A stretch of 64,000 nucleotides of DNA, taken from the NCBI RefSeq assembly GCF_900142185.1, contig NZ_FQZZ01000012.1, positions 1 through 64,000 on the forward strand. Direction: 5' to 3'. Source of the DNA: Lutimaribacter pacificus (lineage in GTDB: Bacteria > Pseudomonadota > Alphaproteobacteria > Rhodobacterales > Rhodobacteraceae). This document shows, in pieces, positions 8,966-20,075 of the stretch. A model generated the notes under the pieces. It did not search any database and was not told the origin of the DNA. It was given only the letters and a program-made list of their open reading frames with translations. Positions within the stretch are counted from its first letter, which is position 1; every line of letters starts with the position of its first letter. A program made the position numbers and the translations under genes.

Positions 8966-10816
8966 ATGACCGAAGTTCTTGAGAAAGAGACCTTTTCTTT
9001 CCAGACCGAGGTGGGGCAGCTTCTGGAGATTGTCGCAGGCTCGCTCTACTCCAACCGCGAGGTGTTCCTGCGCGAGCTTGTCTCGAACGCGTCGGACGCC
9101 TGCGACAAGCTCCGCTACGCGGCGCTGACGGATGCAAGCCTCGCCCCCGCCGACGGGTTCGCGATCACGCTCGCTGCCGATAAGAAAACTCTTTCGATTT
9201 CAGACAACGGCATCGGCATGAACCATGCCGACCTACTCGATACGCTCGGCACTATCGCCAAATCCGGCACCGGCGCGTTCATCGAAGCGTTGAAGGCCGA
9301 CGAAAAGGATGCCCCCGGCCTTATCGGTCAGTTTGGCGTGGGCTTCTATTCGGCGTTCATGGTTGCGTCCAAGGTTGACGTGCTGACCCGCAAGGCCGGT
9401 GAGGACGAAGCCTGGCTCTGGTCTTCGGACGGCAAGGGTTCCTTCACCATCGAGCCTGCGACCCGCGATGCCGCTGGCACGACCGTGACGCTTCACCTCA
9501 AGAAGGACGCCAAGGAGTTCGCCGACCCGGCGCGCATCCGCCAGATCATCACGACCTATTCCGAACATATCAGCTTTCCGGTGAAGCTGGGCGACGAGAC
9601 CCTCAACGCGGCACAAGCGCTGTGGACGAAGGCACCGAAGGACATCACCGAGGATCAATACACCGAGTTCTACAAGCATACGTCGCATGCCTTCGACACC
9701 CCGTGGCACACCATCCACAACAAGGTGGAAGGGTCGCTGAACCACACAAGCCTTCTGTTCGTGCCGTCGGTGCAGCCGTTCGACCTGTTCGATCCGGAAC
9801 GCAAAAGCCATGTGAAGCTCTACGTGAACCGCGTGTTCATCTCAGAGACGACGAAGGACCTGATCCCGGCCTATCTGCGCTTCCTTCGGGGCGTGGTCGA
9901 CAGCCAGGACCTGTCCCTGAATGTCTCGCGTGAAATGCTACAGACCGACCCGAAGCTTGCCAAAATCAAGAGCCAGGTCACCAAAAAGGTCCTGAGTGAA
10001 CTCAAGAAGAAGGCGACAAAGGCACCGGAAGACTATGCCACCTTCTGGGGCCATTTCGGCGCCGTCCTGAAAGAAGGTCTTGTCGAAGATGCCGCCTCAC
10101 GCGACCGGATTTTGGAAGTCTGTCGGTTTGCCTCGACCGGCCCCGAGGCGCTCACCAGCCTGTCGGCTTATGTCGAACGCATGAAAGAGGGTCAGGACGC
10201 GATATTCTACATCGCGGGCGAAGACGCGGGCAAACTGACGCAATCCCCGCATCTCGAAGGCTTCAAGGCCAAGGGGGTCGAAGTCTTGCTGCTGTCGGAC
10301 CACGTGGACGAGTTCTGGCTCCAGCACATCCACGAATTCGAGGGCAAACCGTTCAAATCCATCACGCGAGGTGCTGCAGATCTGGATGCGATCGAGGCCG
10401 ACGCCGACGAAGCCGACAAGGACGACGACGGCGCGGCTGACCTGTCCAAACTCATCGCGGCGATCAAGGCAGAGCTTGGTGAGGCCGTCAAAGACGTCCG
10501 CCCGTCCAAGCGTCTGACTGACAGCCCCGTTTGCCTGATTGCGGATGAGGGCGACATCGACGTGAACCTCGAGAGGTTGCTGAGGCGTCACGGGCAATTG
10601 CAGGACGGCTTGCCAAGAGTCTTGGAACTGAACCCAAATCACGCGCTCATCTCGAAGCTCGCGGAACGCGCCAAGAGCGACGCGGATGACCTGCTCAAAG
10701 ACGCCGCACACCTTCTGCTCGAACAGGCCCGGATCGTCGAAGGCGAAACCCCGGCCGATCCCGCCGGCTTCGCACGCCGTTTGGGGTCCATCATGTCCCG
10801 CGCCTTCGGGGCCTGA
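8966..10816 (+). CDS. htpG: HtpG (bacterial Hsp90)
   Basis: This 616-residue Hsp90 family chaperone has an N-terminal GHKL ATPase with ELVSNASDACDKLRY and DNGIGM, a middle domain with NVSREMLQ, and a C-terminal dimerisation domain. The length is normal for HtpG. It remodels late folding intermediates and cooperates with the DnaK system. A GGAGG site precedes ATG 8966. It sits between htpX and a second S1C protease, all on the plus strand with short spacers, and is probably co-transcribed with them. Confidence 0.97.
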   Translation: MTEVLEKETFSFQTEVGQLLEIVAGSLYSNREVFLRELVSNASDACDKLRYAALTDASLAPADGFAITLAADKKTLSISDNGIGMNHADLLDTLGTIAKSGTGAFIEALKADEKDAPGLIGQFGVGFYSAFMVASKVDVLTRKAGEDEAWLWSSDGKGSFTIEPATRDAAGTTVTLHLKKDAKEFADPARIRQIITTYSEHISFPVKLGDETLNAAQALWTKAPKDITEDQYTEFYKHTSHAFDTPWHTIHNKVEGSLNHTSLLFVPSVQPFDLFDPERKSHVKLYVNRVFISETTKDLIPAYLRFLRGVVDSQDLSLNVSREMLQTDPKLAKIKSQVTKKVLSELKKKATKAPEDYATFWGHFGAVLKEGLVEDAASRDRILEVCRFASTGPEALTSLSAYVERMKEGQDAIFYIAGEDAGKLTQSPHLEGFKAKGVEVLLLSDHVDEFWLQHIHEFEGKPFKSITRGAADLDAIEADADEADKDDDGAADLSKLIAAIKAELGEAVKDVRPSKRLTDSPVCLIADEGDIDVNLERLLRRHGQLQDGLPRVLELNPNHALISKLAERAKSDADDLLKDAAHLLLEQARIVEGETPADPAGFARRLGSIMSRAFGA

Positions 10817-10831
10817 CCAGGGCGCGTACCG

Positions 10832-11866
10832 ATGCTGAAGCTGTTTGGCACAATGGCGGTAGCGCTGGTGTTGGCGGCATCGGCGGTGGCCCAGGACCTC
10901 ACGGCGCCAGAGGAGCGGTTGATCTCGCTTTTCGAGGCGTCGCGGTCTTCGGTCGTGTCGATCACGACGGGGCAAAGGCGTGTTGATCCGTGGATGCGCC
11001 GGGCCGAAATCGTGCCGAGCGGGTCGGGGTCCGGCTTCTTTTGGGGGGAAGACGGCCATATCGTGACGAACGCGCATGTCATCCGAGGGGCCGCGCGGGC
11101 GGACATTCACATGTCGGACGGGCGCGTCTTGCCTGCACGACTTGTCGGAACTGCACCGCAATTCGATCTCGCCGTGCTTCGGGTCGATCTCGATGGCACA
11201 CCTGTGGAGCCTTTGGAAAACGGCAACAGTGCCGATCTGCGCGTCGGTCAAAGCGTGTTGGCGATCGGCAACCCCTTCGGGCTCGACTGGACGCTGACAA
11301 CGGGGATCGTGTCCGCGCTTGATCGCGAGATCCCAATCGGGAACGGTGTGATCGAGGGGCTGATCCAGACAGATGCGGCGATAAATCCCGGGAATTCCGG
11401 TGGGCCGCTTCTCGACAGTTCAGGCCGGTTGATCGGCGTGAATACGGCGATTTTCAGCCCGTCCGGCGCAAGCTCGGGGATCGGATTTGCCGTGCCCGTG
11501 GATCTGGTGAAACGGGTTGTACCGCAACTGATCGCGACCGGTGTGTATCGCCCGCCGATCCTCGGCATCCGGTTTGACCCCCGCATCGACGCGTTGGCGC
11601 GTCGGAATGGCATCGAAGGGGCCGTCGTGTTGTCCGTCGATCCTGGTGGCCCCGCGGATGTGGCAGGACTGCGGCCAGCCGAACGCAGCCCGCATGGCGG
11701 CATCGTGGCGGGAGATGTCATTCAACGCGTGGATGGACAACGCATCGCATCAGGCACTGACCTTGGCGCAATATTAGACGACTATGAGCCCGGCGACCGG
11801 ATCACACTGACCGTTTGGCGGGACGGTGAAACGCGTGAGGTGACCGCGCAGTTGGCCGCCCCGTAG
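10832..11866 (+). CDS. DegS/DegP-like serine protease (S1C, one PDZ)
   Basis: This 344-residue protein has an N-terminal signal or anchor segment (residues 4-20, then VAQD). The trypsin-like triad is His82 in NAHVIRG, Asp112 in QFDLAVLR and Ser189 in NPGNSGGPL. One C-terminal PDZ domain spans about 245-340. With a single PDZ it is closer to DegS or MucD-like S1C proteases than to the two-PDZ enzyme at 1581-2960. It starts 16 bp after htpG. The probable role is periplasmic quality control. Confidence 0.92.
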   Translation: MLKLFGTMAVALVLAASAVAQDLTAPEERLISLFEASRSSVVSITTGQRRVDPWMRRAEIVPSGSGSGFFWGEDGHIVTNAHVIRGAARADIHMSDGRVLPARLVGTAPQFDLAVLRVDLDGTPVEPLENGNSADLRVGQSVLAIGNPFGLDWTLTTGIVSALDREIPIGNGVIEGLIQTDAAINPGNSGGPLLDSSGRLIGVNTAIFSPSGASSGIGFAVPVDLVKRVVPQLIATGVYRPPILGIRFDPRIDALARRNGIEGAVVLSVDPGGPADVAGLRPAERSPHGGIVAGDVIQRVDGQRIASGTDLGAILDDYEPGDRITLTVWRDGETREVTAQLAAP

Positions 11867-12037
11867 GCGACCATTTGGGCCGGCAACTCCCGTTTATTCG
11901 ACCTCATCCTTGCAGCTTGACAGATACGCACGCGGCACTGTGCACTGAGGCCGTTTGACGACGCGCTGACATGGCATAATTTCGCCAATTCTGTCCAAGC
12001 CTCTGATTTTCAAATCATAAAAATTTTTCCCGAACAT

Positions 12038-12068
12038 CTTGAAATCGAAAATGCTCCCCACGATCTAC
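12038..12068 (+). promoter_or_regulatory. RpoH-type promoter of groESL
   Basis: CTTGAA (12038-12043) is followed after 17 bases by CGATCTAC (12061-12068). This is the spacing seen at four other heat-shock promoters in the window. It lies immediately upstream of a CIRCE operator, giving dual positive and negative heat control. From the protease stop at 11866 to here I see no gene. Confidence 0.55.
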
Positions 12069-12074
12069 GCGTCG

Positions 12075-12101
12075 TTGGCACTCTGTCGACGTGAGTGCCA
12101 A
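12075..12101 (+). promoter_or_regulatory. CIRCE operator (HrcA site) upstream of groES
   Basis: A perfect 9-bp inverted repeat, TTGGCACTC (12075-12083) and GAGTGCCAA (12093-12101), is separated by 9 bp. It matches CIRCE except that A is replaced by G at the third position, with the matching change in the other arm. HrcA bound here would repress groESL in unstressed cells. No hrcA lies in the window, so the repressor must come from the host. Confidence 0.93.
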
Positions 12102-12134
12102 AAGCATTGACACTCTAATGGAGGAGCCTTGTAC

Positions 12135-12446
12135 ATGACATTTACCCCTCTGCATGACCGCGTTCTGGTGCGCCGCGTTGACAGCGACGAAAAGACCGCC
12201 GGCGGGTTGATTATCCCCGATACCGCCAAGGAAAAGCCCGGTCGCGGTGAAGTCATCGCGGTTGGCCCCGGTGCGCGAGACGAGCATGGCAAACACATCG
12301 CCATGGACGTGAAAGCGGGAGACCACATCCTCTTCGGCAAGTGGTCGGGCACCGAGATTACCCTTGATGGCGAGGAGATGCTGATCATGAAAGAGAGCGA
12401 CATCCTCGGCATCATCGAAGACACAGAAATCGCCAAAGCCGCGTAA
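12135..12446 (+). CDS. groES: GroES (Hsp10 co-chaperonin)
   Basis: This 103-residue protein starts [16 protein letters not shown] and contains the mobile-loop region and KVGDH-like segment typical of Cpn10. GAGGAG at 12121-12126 selects ATG 12135 over a TTG two codons earlier. It forms the heptameric lid of GroEL. The gene follows a CIRCE operator and an RpoH-type promoter and precedes groEL by 30 bp. Confidence 0.97.
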   Translation: MTFTPLHDRVLVRRVDSDEKTAGGLIIPDTAKEKPGRGEVIAVGPGARDEHGKHIAMDVKAGDHILFGKWSGTEITLDGEEMLIMKESDILGIIEDTEIAKAA

Positions 12447-14108
<1,662 letters not shown>

Positions 14109-14297
14109 GTCGATCCGGCGTTCTGCGGGGCGCTGTATCAAAAGATAGTGTCGCGGGCCCATGCCCGCGGCACCCTCAAGCGACCGTCCAGAAGAGGCGG
14201 CCCACGAATTCAGGGAGCACCTCCAACGTTCGGTCTGATCTCAACCGCTGGCGCGGCCCTTCGTCGGGCACGCTGGCCCGAACTGGAGGCATTCTCA

Positions 14298-15245
14298 ATG
14301 ACGACGCTTGTTGAAGCCCACGGGCTAAAAAAGCGCTTCGGGGATATGACCGCGGTCGATGATGTCTCTCTGTCCGTTTCACGGGGAGAGGTTGTCGGGT
14401 TTCTCGGTCCGAACGGAGCGGGCAAATCCACCACAATGAAGATGATCACCGGGTTTCTCGAGCCCGATACCGGAACCGCTCAAATCGGCGGCCATGATGT
14501 CTGGCGCGACCCCGCGGCAGCGAAGGCGAAGCTCGGCTACCTGCCCGAGGGCGCGCCTGCATACGGTGACATGCCTGTCGCGGACTTCCTGACCTTTTGC
14601 GGGAAAATGCGGGGGCTGCGCAAAGCTCAGTTGAACAACCGGCTTGCCGAAATGGCCGAACGTGTGCGCCTGACAGAGGTTTGGTCGCGCCCCATCGAGG
14701 CACTGTCAAAGGGTTATCGTCGCCGCGTCGGCATCGCGCAGGCGCTCATTCACGATCCGGACATCCTGGTCCTCGACGAGCCAACGGATGGCCTCGACCC
14801 GAACCAAAAGCACGAAATGCGCAACCTCATCCGAGAGATCGCGCCAAACAAATCCATCATCGTCTCGACCCATATTCTTGAAGAGGTGGAGGCAGTATGT
14901 TCTCGCGCGGTGATCATCGCCAGCGGCAAAGTCGTTGCAGACGCCACGCCGCGCGATCTTGTCGGCTCCAAAGACGACGGACGCGCAATTCAGATCCGCA
15001 TCGGCTCACCAGAAGAGGCGTCGGTCATCGAAAAGATCAAGCCGCTCGCGGATGGAGCGGAACTTGAGGTGATGGAGCGGATAAACGGCTCCACGCGCGT
15101 GCTTCTGCGCTACAACGATAAGCCAGAAGACACACGCGCCATCGAGACACGTCTGAAATCGGCAGACTTGCCTGTCGAGGAAGTCGGCATCTATCGCCCG
15201 CGCCTCGAAGATGTCTTCCGCGATGTGACCACCCGCATTCACTAA
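14298..15245 (+). CDS. GldA-type ABC transporter ATP-binding protein
   Basis: This 315-residue ABC ATPase has Walker A GPNGAGKS at residues 37-44, the signature region LSKGYRRRVG and Walker B ILVLDEPTDGLDP. It belongs to the CcmA/GldA group that pairs with ABC-2 permeases. GGAGG before 14298 sets the start at MTTLVEAHGLKKRF; the frame upstream to 14148 is extra. It starts a four-gene operon with a permease, a GldG-like protein and a DUF4340 protein. The substrate is unknown. Confidence 0.92.
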   Translation: MTTLVEAHGLKKRFGDMTAVDDVSLSVSRGEVVGFLGPNGAGKSTTMKMITGFLEPDTGTAQIGGHDVWRDPAAAKAKLGYLPEGAPAYGDMPVADFLTFCGKMRGLRKAQLNNRLAEMAERVRLTEVWSRPIEALSKGYRRRVGIAQALIHDPDILVLDEPTDGLDPNQKHEMRNLIREIAPNKSIIVSTHILEEVEAVCSRAVIIASGKVVADATPRDLVGSKDDGRAIQIRIGSPEEASVIEKIKPLADGAELEVMERINGSTRVLLRYNDKPEDTRAIETRLKSADLPVEEVGIYRPRLEDVFRDVTTRIH

Positions 15246-15260
15246 AAAAGGACCGAAACC

Positions 15261-16007
15261 ATGACTGCTTCGCTTTCTTCGGTGAGCGTCGTCTTTGGCC
15301 GTGAGTTCCGCGCCTATTTTGCGACGCCGCTTGCCGCGATTTTCCTTGTCGTGTTCCTGGCCCTTGCCGGGGCGATGACCTTCTTCGTCTCTGGCTTCTT
15401 TGCCCGGGGCAGCGCCGATATGGCGGCTTTCTTCACGTGGATGCCGTGGCTCTTTCTGGTGCTGCTGCCTGCCATTGGCATGCGCCTTTGGGCGGAGGAG
15501 CGCCGCTCTGGCACCATCGAACTGTTGATGACCATGCCGGTTGCCCCTTGGACCATCGTGCTGGGCAAGTTCCTCGCGGGCTGGGCCTTTACCGGCGTCG
15601 CACTGGCACTGACCACACCGCTTTGGATCACGGTCAATTGGCTGGGCAGCCCAGATAACGGGGTCATCGTGGCGGGCTATCTGGGCACCTTCCTGATGGC
15701 GGGGGCCTTTCTGGCCATTGCCGCGTGCATTTCGACGCTGACGAAGAACCAGGTGATTGCGTTCATCTCGGCCGCCATCGTGACCTTCATCCTGGTCACG
15801 GCCGGGTTGGAGCTTGTGCTGGGCGCGATCCGCGGCTGGGCCCCCTACTGGATGACCGAAGCCGTTGCAGCGCTGTCCGTCCTGGAACACTTCCAGCGTA
15901 TCACCCAAGGGCTGATCGAGGCGCCGACGCTGATCTTCTTCGGCTCGCTCATCGTCCTTGCGCTCATGATCAACACGTTCCTCGTGGACCTGAAGAAGGC
16001 TCAATGA
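15261..16007 (+). CDS. GldF-type ABC-2 permease
   Basis: This 248-residue integral membrane protein has six predicted hydrophobic segments and the ABC-2 hallmark RLWAEERRSGTIELLMTMPV in its first cytoplasmic loop. It matches the GldF/gliding-type permease group. It follows the ATPase by 15 bp, and its TGA overlaps the ATG of the next gene (ATGA at 16004-16007). It would form the membrane channel of the exporter. Confidence 0.9.
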   Translation: MTASLSSVSVVFGREFRAYFATPLAAIFLVVFLALAGAMTFFVSGFFARGSADMAAFFTWMPWLFLVLLPAIGMRLWAEERRSGTIELLMTMPVAPWTIVLGKFLAGWAFTGVALALTTPLWITVNWLGSPDNGVIVAGYLGTFLMAGAFLAIAACISTLTKNQVIAFISAAIVTFILVTAGLELVLGAIRGWAPYWMTEAVAALSVLEHFQRITQGLIEAPTLIFFGSLIVLALMINTFLVDLKKAQ

Positions 16008-17899
16008 CAATGGACCGTTTTGCAAAACCCACGCATTGGATCGGCGGCCTGTCGCGCCGCCAGATGATCGGGACCTCCATCGCGCTCTGCGCCGTGCTGT
16101 TCATCTCGGTCAATATCTTCGCCGCCCGCGCCCTCGATGGATGGCGCGCCGATGTCACCGAAACTCAAGTCTGGACTCTGTCTCAGGGGACGGAGACTTT
16201 GCTCTCCGATCTCGCCGAGCCCCTGCACCTGCGGCTTTACCTGTCTGACGGATTGACGGAGGCCGCACCGCAACTGGCCAGCTACGCCGACCGTGTGCGG
16301 GGTATGCTGCAGTCCTACGCCGACCAGGCCGATGGGCAGATCACGCTCGAAGTAATCGACCCGGAGCCCTTCTCGGATGAAGAAGACCGCGCTGTGGGCT
16401 TTGGCATCAACCGAATTGCGTTGGCCGGCGCGCCTGAGCCGATGTTTTTTGGCCTTGCCGCCACAAACTCCACCGATGGGCGGGCCACGATCCCGGTCTT
16501 CTCGCCGGATCGCGAGGCTTGGCTGGAATACGATCTGACCCGGCTTGTGGCCGAGTTGGGCCAGCCCGAGAAGCCCAAGGTCGCTCTGCTTGACGGTATT
16601 GGCCTTTCTGGCAACCCGATGATGGGCGGGGCGGAACAGCAAAGCCTTGCGATGCTGCGCGAACTGTATGACGTTGAGATCTTGTCGGGCGATGTGAACA
16701 GCTTCCCCGAAGGCACCGAAGTCGTCGCCGTTGTGCATCCGCAGGGGCTGACCGAACCGACGCTCTATGCGCTCGATCAGTGGGTGATGGGTGGCGGTGC
16801 CCTGATGGCCTTCGTCGATCCCCATGCCGAGACGCAGATGGGCCCGCAAGGCATGCCCGCGCCGGATGCGGCGTCGGACTTCGCGGCACTCTTCGAAGGT
16901 TGGGGAGTCGGTTTTGATGCCACGCAAGCTGTCGCCGATCCGACCTACGCGCTCGCCACGAACCGGCGCGTTCAGGGACGTGACGTGAATGTCGGGAACC
17001 CGGCCTGGCTGCGGCTTGATGCGAGTGCGCTCGATCAGGACAGCCCGGCGCTTGCCCGGCTCTCGGCCATGGTTATGACCACCGCGGGCAGCTTTGCGAC
17101 CGGCGAAGATGGGCCGACCCTGACACCGCTGGCCACCGTGTCCGACGCCGCTGTGCTGGCGAGCGCCACAGACGCCTCCAACCGCTTCGGCGATCCGCGT
17201 GATCTGCTGACCAGCGGCGAGGCCGTAGATGCAGCCCCCGTGGTGATCGCACGCCTCAGCGGTGCGGTGTCATCAGCCTTCCCCGATGGCAAACCCGAAA
17301 GCTCTGAATGGGAGGCCGAGCATATCGCCAGCACCGAGGTCGCCAATGTGCTGCTCTCGGGCGATGCCGACATGCTGATGGACCGGAATTGGATCCAACA
17401 GCGGAGCATCTTCGGTGCGCAGATCCCGCAGGCCTTTGCCAACAACGGTGATTTCTTCCTGAACGCCGTTGAGCAAATGGCCGGTGGGGCCGCTCTGGCT
17501 GACCTGCGTGGCCGGGCCGTGGATTGGCGTCCGCTCACCCGCATCGAGGCGATGGAACGCGCCGCCGAGGCCGAGTACCGCGCCACCGAGCAAGCCCTGC
17601 TCGAGCGCATTGCCGAGACCGAAGCCGCCCTGCGCGACCTCGCTCCGCAAGACAGTGACGGGAACGGCCTTTTCAGCGCCGAGATGGTGGCCGAGGCGGA
17701 GAACCTGCGTGCCGACCTGCTCGCCGCCCGCGCGGAGCTGCGCCAGGTGCAATACGACCTTCGCAGCGATGTGGAGGCGCTTCAGGCCAGTGTGACGACG
17801 CTGAATGTGGGCCTTGTCCCCTTCCTTGCCGCCGTCATTGCGCTGTTCTTCGCATTGCGCCGCCCCAAGCGGACCGTGCCGACCCGTGTTGCGGCATAA
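16004..17899 (+). CDS. GldG-like ABC auxiliary protein
   Basis: This 631-residue protein has one N-terminal membrane helix (about 22-42), a large extracytoplasmic region of the ABC_transp_aux type, a coiled-coil stretch (about 515-600, rich in Ala/Glu/Arg) and a final membrane helix (about 605-623) before RRPKRT. The start overlaps the permease stop, indicating coupled translation. The frame is open upstream to 15725, but that part overlaps the permease. It is likely the periplasm-spanning partner of the exporter. Confidence 0.88.
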   Translation: MTMDRFAKPTHWIGGLSRRQMIGTSIALCAVLFISVNIFAARALDGWRADVTETQVWTLSQGTETLLSDLAEPLHLRLYLSDGLTEAAPQLASYADRVRGMLQSYADQADGQITLEVIDPEPFSDEEDRAVGFGINRIALAGAPEPMFFGLAATNSTDGRATIPVFSPDREAWLEYDLTRLVAELGQPEKPKVALLDGIGLSGNPMMGGAEQQSLAMLRELYDVEILSGDVNSFPEGTEVVAVVHPQGLTEPTLYALDQWVMGGGALMAFVDPHAETQMGPQGMPAPDAASDFAALFEGWGVGFDATQAVADPTYALATNRRVQGRDVNVGNPAWLRLDASALDQDSPALARLSAMVMTTAGSFATGEDGPTLTPLATVSDAAVLASATDASNRFGDPRDLLTSGEAVDAAPVVIARLSGAVSSAFPDGKPESSEWEAEHIASTEVANVLLSGDADMLMDRNWIQQRSIFGAQIPQAFANNGDFFLNAVEQMAGGAALADLRGRAVDWRPLTRIEAMERAAEAEYRATEQALLERIAETEAALRDLAPQDSDGNGLFSAEMVAEAENLRADLLAARAELRQVQYDLRSDVEALQASVTTLNVGLVPFLAAVIALFFALRRPKRTVPTRVAA

Positions 17900-17923
17900 A
17901 CAGACAGTCAAAGGAGACATCTC

Positions 17924-18925
17924 ATGAACCAGAAGTCTTTTCTGATGCTTGGCGGTGCCACGGCCCTGTCGCTCGTCGCCGCGGGCGCGACGCTCTTCGG
18001 CAGCGGGAATGCCCCCGCCTTTGCCGAAGCTGGCGAGCCCCTCTTCCCGGGGCTTTCTGAGGCCAGCGCCGACGTGGCGAGCTTGGAAATCCGGGAAGGC
18101 GACTTCGCCATCACCATCGAGTCCCGCGACGGCGTATTCGTCGACGCGGCCTCCGGCTTCCCGGTTGATCCAGACCCCTTGCGCGACCTTGTCAGCGGCA
18201 TGACCATGGCCACCATCGCAGAGGCCAAGACCGCAGACCCCGCGCGACATGCCGATCTGCAACTTGCTGCTATCGGGGATGACGAGGGCGCCGGAAGCGA
18301 AATCATCCTCCGGGACGGGGATGGCGACACCCTTGCCCATGTGATCGCCGGCCAAAGAGATTTCACCCTGGGTGGTGTCACCGGCGGTCAATACGTCCGG
18401 CGTGGCGATGAAGACGCGACGTGGCTCGTCCACGCGCGGCTTGACCCGCCAATCTCGCGCGCAGGCTGGTTCGACACGCGCTTGATGGAAGTGGACGCCG
18501 TCGAGCTCACTGGCGCGACCCTCACCACGGAAGATGGCAGCGTGATTGCTATGTCGGGCGCAGACGGCACGCTGACCATCGATCAGCTGCTGATGACAGG
18601 ACGTGTTCCCGCCGAGAACCAGTTGAACCGGATCGTCCGGCTCTTCGAGACGCTCGACTTTGCGGATGTGCGCGCGGGCATGGCGAGCGGTAGCGAAGCT
18701 GCGGGACCAGCCCTGCAGGCCAGCCTTGAGGACGGAACGACAATCACTCTCACTCAAGTCAGCGGGTCCGACGGCGCAGATGAAACGCGCTGGTTCCGCA
18801 TCGACGCAAGCGGCAACACCGAACTCGCCGCGACAACCGCCGGGTTTGAGTTTTCGATGTCGTCATCCGACGCCGAAGTCTTCAGCTGGACTTTGGATGA
18901 CCTGACGGAGGAAACTGCCAGCTAA
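17924..18925 (+). CDS. DUF4340 protein of the GldAFG-type operon
   Basis: This 333-residue protein has an N-terminal signal or anchor segment (residues 7-25) followed by a mainly beta, acidic DUF4340-type region, with a typical SREDGVF-like stretch near residue 70. DUF4340 genes commonly close GldA/F/G-type operons. It begins 24 bp after the GldG-like gene behind an AAAGGAG site and is followed by a strong terminator. It is probably periplasmic and membrane-anchored. The molecular role is unknown. Confidence 0.85.
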   Translation: MNQKSFLMLGGATALSLVAAGATLFGSGNAPAFAEAGEPLFPGLSEASADVASLEIREGDFAITIESRDGVFVDAASGFPVDPDPLRDLVSGMTMATIAEAKTADPARHADLQLAAIGDDEGAGSEIILRDGDGDTLAHVIAGQRDFTLGGVTGGQYVRRGDEDATWLVHARLDPPISRAGWFDTRLMEVDAVELTGATLTTEDGSVIAMSGADGTLTIDQLLMTGRVPAENQLNRIVRLFETLDFADVRAGMASGSEAAGPALQASLEDGTTITLTQVSGSDGADETRWFRIDASGNTELAATTAGFEFSMSSSDAEVFSWTLDDLTEETAS

Positions 18926-18930
18926 GTTGA

Positions 18931-18961
18931 GAGCCGCAGCCGAACGACTTGGCTGCGGCTC
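18931..18961 (+). terminator. Terminator of the ABC operon
   Basis: GAGCCGCAGCC (18931-18941) pairs perfectly with GGCTGCGGCTC (18951-18961) around a 9-nt loop. It begins 6 bp after the DUF4340 stop. The following sequence is only weakly T-rich. Confidence 0.7.
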
Positions 18962-19650
18962 ATCCGTTTGCACTTGAGCGGCGTTTACTGATCGATGTCG
19001 GGACCATGCGTTCCGCTATTTTTCAGAACCAGGCTTTGGTTCCAATTCGAACGGCCCGAGCCAATCAAGCTACCGGCATCCAGATCCCTCGCGCCTATCG
19101 GTCGTTACTCGGACAAGACAAGCGACGACCACACGCTATCGCGCGACACGGCGCGATCGAAACATGAACATACATTGCACACGGTTCCTAGCAACTGATT
19201 GAAATCAGTGCACAATCACCACCATCCATCACGAGATCGACGCCGATTCGACGCTACTCTACGCCGTCGCTGTTGGTTGCGGGGTGATTTGCACCTACGG
19301 GGCTAAGTCGTTGATATTGCTTCGACCGAATGAACGGCGATATCTCGCTGCTCGCCAAGGCACTGAAATTGATATGGTTTCTTGAGGGGATTGGTTGCGG
19401 GGGGCGCACCCATCATAACTTGCTACTGGACGGTCGGCCCATGGGGCCAGATGATGTTAGGGATGTAGCTAAGAAAATTGCGATGGTTGTAGGGATTTCC
19501 CGCGGTCTGGAATTGCTATTTCGAGCGGTAGCTTAGCCTTGGCGGAAATGCGACAGCACTCTTGAGCGCTGCCCTCCGAAGGTGGAGGTTTCAGGTTCGA
19601 ATCCCGATAACGCGTCACTACGTCGTTGGTCTTTCCAACAACGTAAGAAA
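18962..19650. other. Non-coding stretch with tRNA-like debris
   Basis: About 690 bp without a convincing gene, and lower in GC than its surroundings. Near the right end, 19560-19605 contains a CCTCC/GGAGG stem like a long variable arm and then GGTTCGAATCCC, like a tRNA T arm. I find no matching 5' acceptor strand, so it is at most a remnant of a class II (Ser or Leu type) tRNA, possibly an old integration scar. A 68-residue open frame at 19330-19536 shows no recognisable features. Confidence 0.35.
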
Positions 19651-19678
19651 CTACCGGCCCCGTTCGCGGGGCCGGTAG
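19651..19678 (-). terminator. Terminator of the sHsp-D/NDUFS4/omega/SPW operon
   Basis: CTACCGGCCCCG (19651-19662) and CGGGGCCGGTAG (19667-19678) form a perfect 12-bp stem with a TTCG tetraloop on the plus strand. Read on the minus strand it follows the SPW stop by a few bases and is trailed by TTTCTTAC. Confidence 0.85.
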
Positions 19679-19683
19679 CCAAA

Positions 19684-20046
19684 TTAGGCTGTCAGTGCAG
19701 AATTCCCACCGTCGTTCTTCCAGCGCCGCCAGGCGGGAAAGGCCAGCGCGAGCACGCCGAGAGCCACATGGGCGAATGCGATACTGAGCGTGAAACCGGC
19801 TACGAGAGCCCATGGGCTGATCGCAGCCCAGATACCCGCAACCATACGCGCCCAGTCGAGCCCTTCATGCGGTCGCCAAAGCGCAATTGCGGCAAGCACT
19901 GCGATTAGTCCGCCTGTCAGTAGGGCGCTCCAGAAGGTAATATCGGTCATCGTGACGACGAAGGGCAACCCGGCGAAGGCGAGGCCCGCGAGAAGGCTGA
20001 TGCCGTCGCCAAGCTTGTCATAGTTCGTGGTCCAGGTCTTGCTCAT
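19684..20046 (-). CDS. SPW-repeat membrane protein
   Basis: This 120-residue protein has four predicted membrane segments and the SPW signature ISPWALVAGF (about residues 76-85). SPW proteins are small membrane proteins of unknown function. Start MSKTWTTNYDKL at 20046 follows an AGGAGGTAAC-type site. Heat-resistance islands of other Proteobacteria often carry a small multi-pass membrane protein (HdeD) at a similar place; here it is SPW-type. It is the last gene of the operon before a strong terminator. Confidence 0.8.
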   Translation of the reverse strand: MSKTWTTNYDKLGDGISLLAGLAFAGLPFVVTMTDITFWSALLTGGLIAVLAAIALWRPHEGLDWARMVAGIWAAISPWALVAGFTLSIAFAHVALGVLALAFPAWRRWKNDGGNSALTA

Positions 20047-20075
20047 GGTGTTACCTCCTTTCTCTTCACAGGGAT

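Noticed and set aside
14150-14175. Terminator after groEL
   Set aside because: GC-rich hairpin without a T tract; the ABC operon may be read through from groESL.
19560-19620. Functional tRNA gene
   Set aside because: T arm and variable arm look right, but no acceptor stem partner or sound anticodon stem; kept only as debris.
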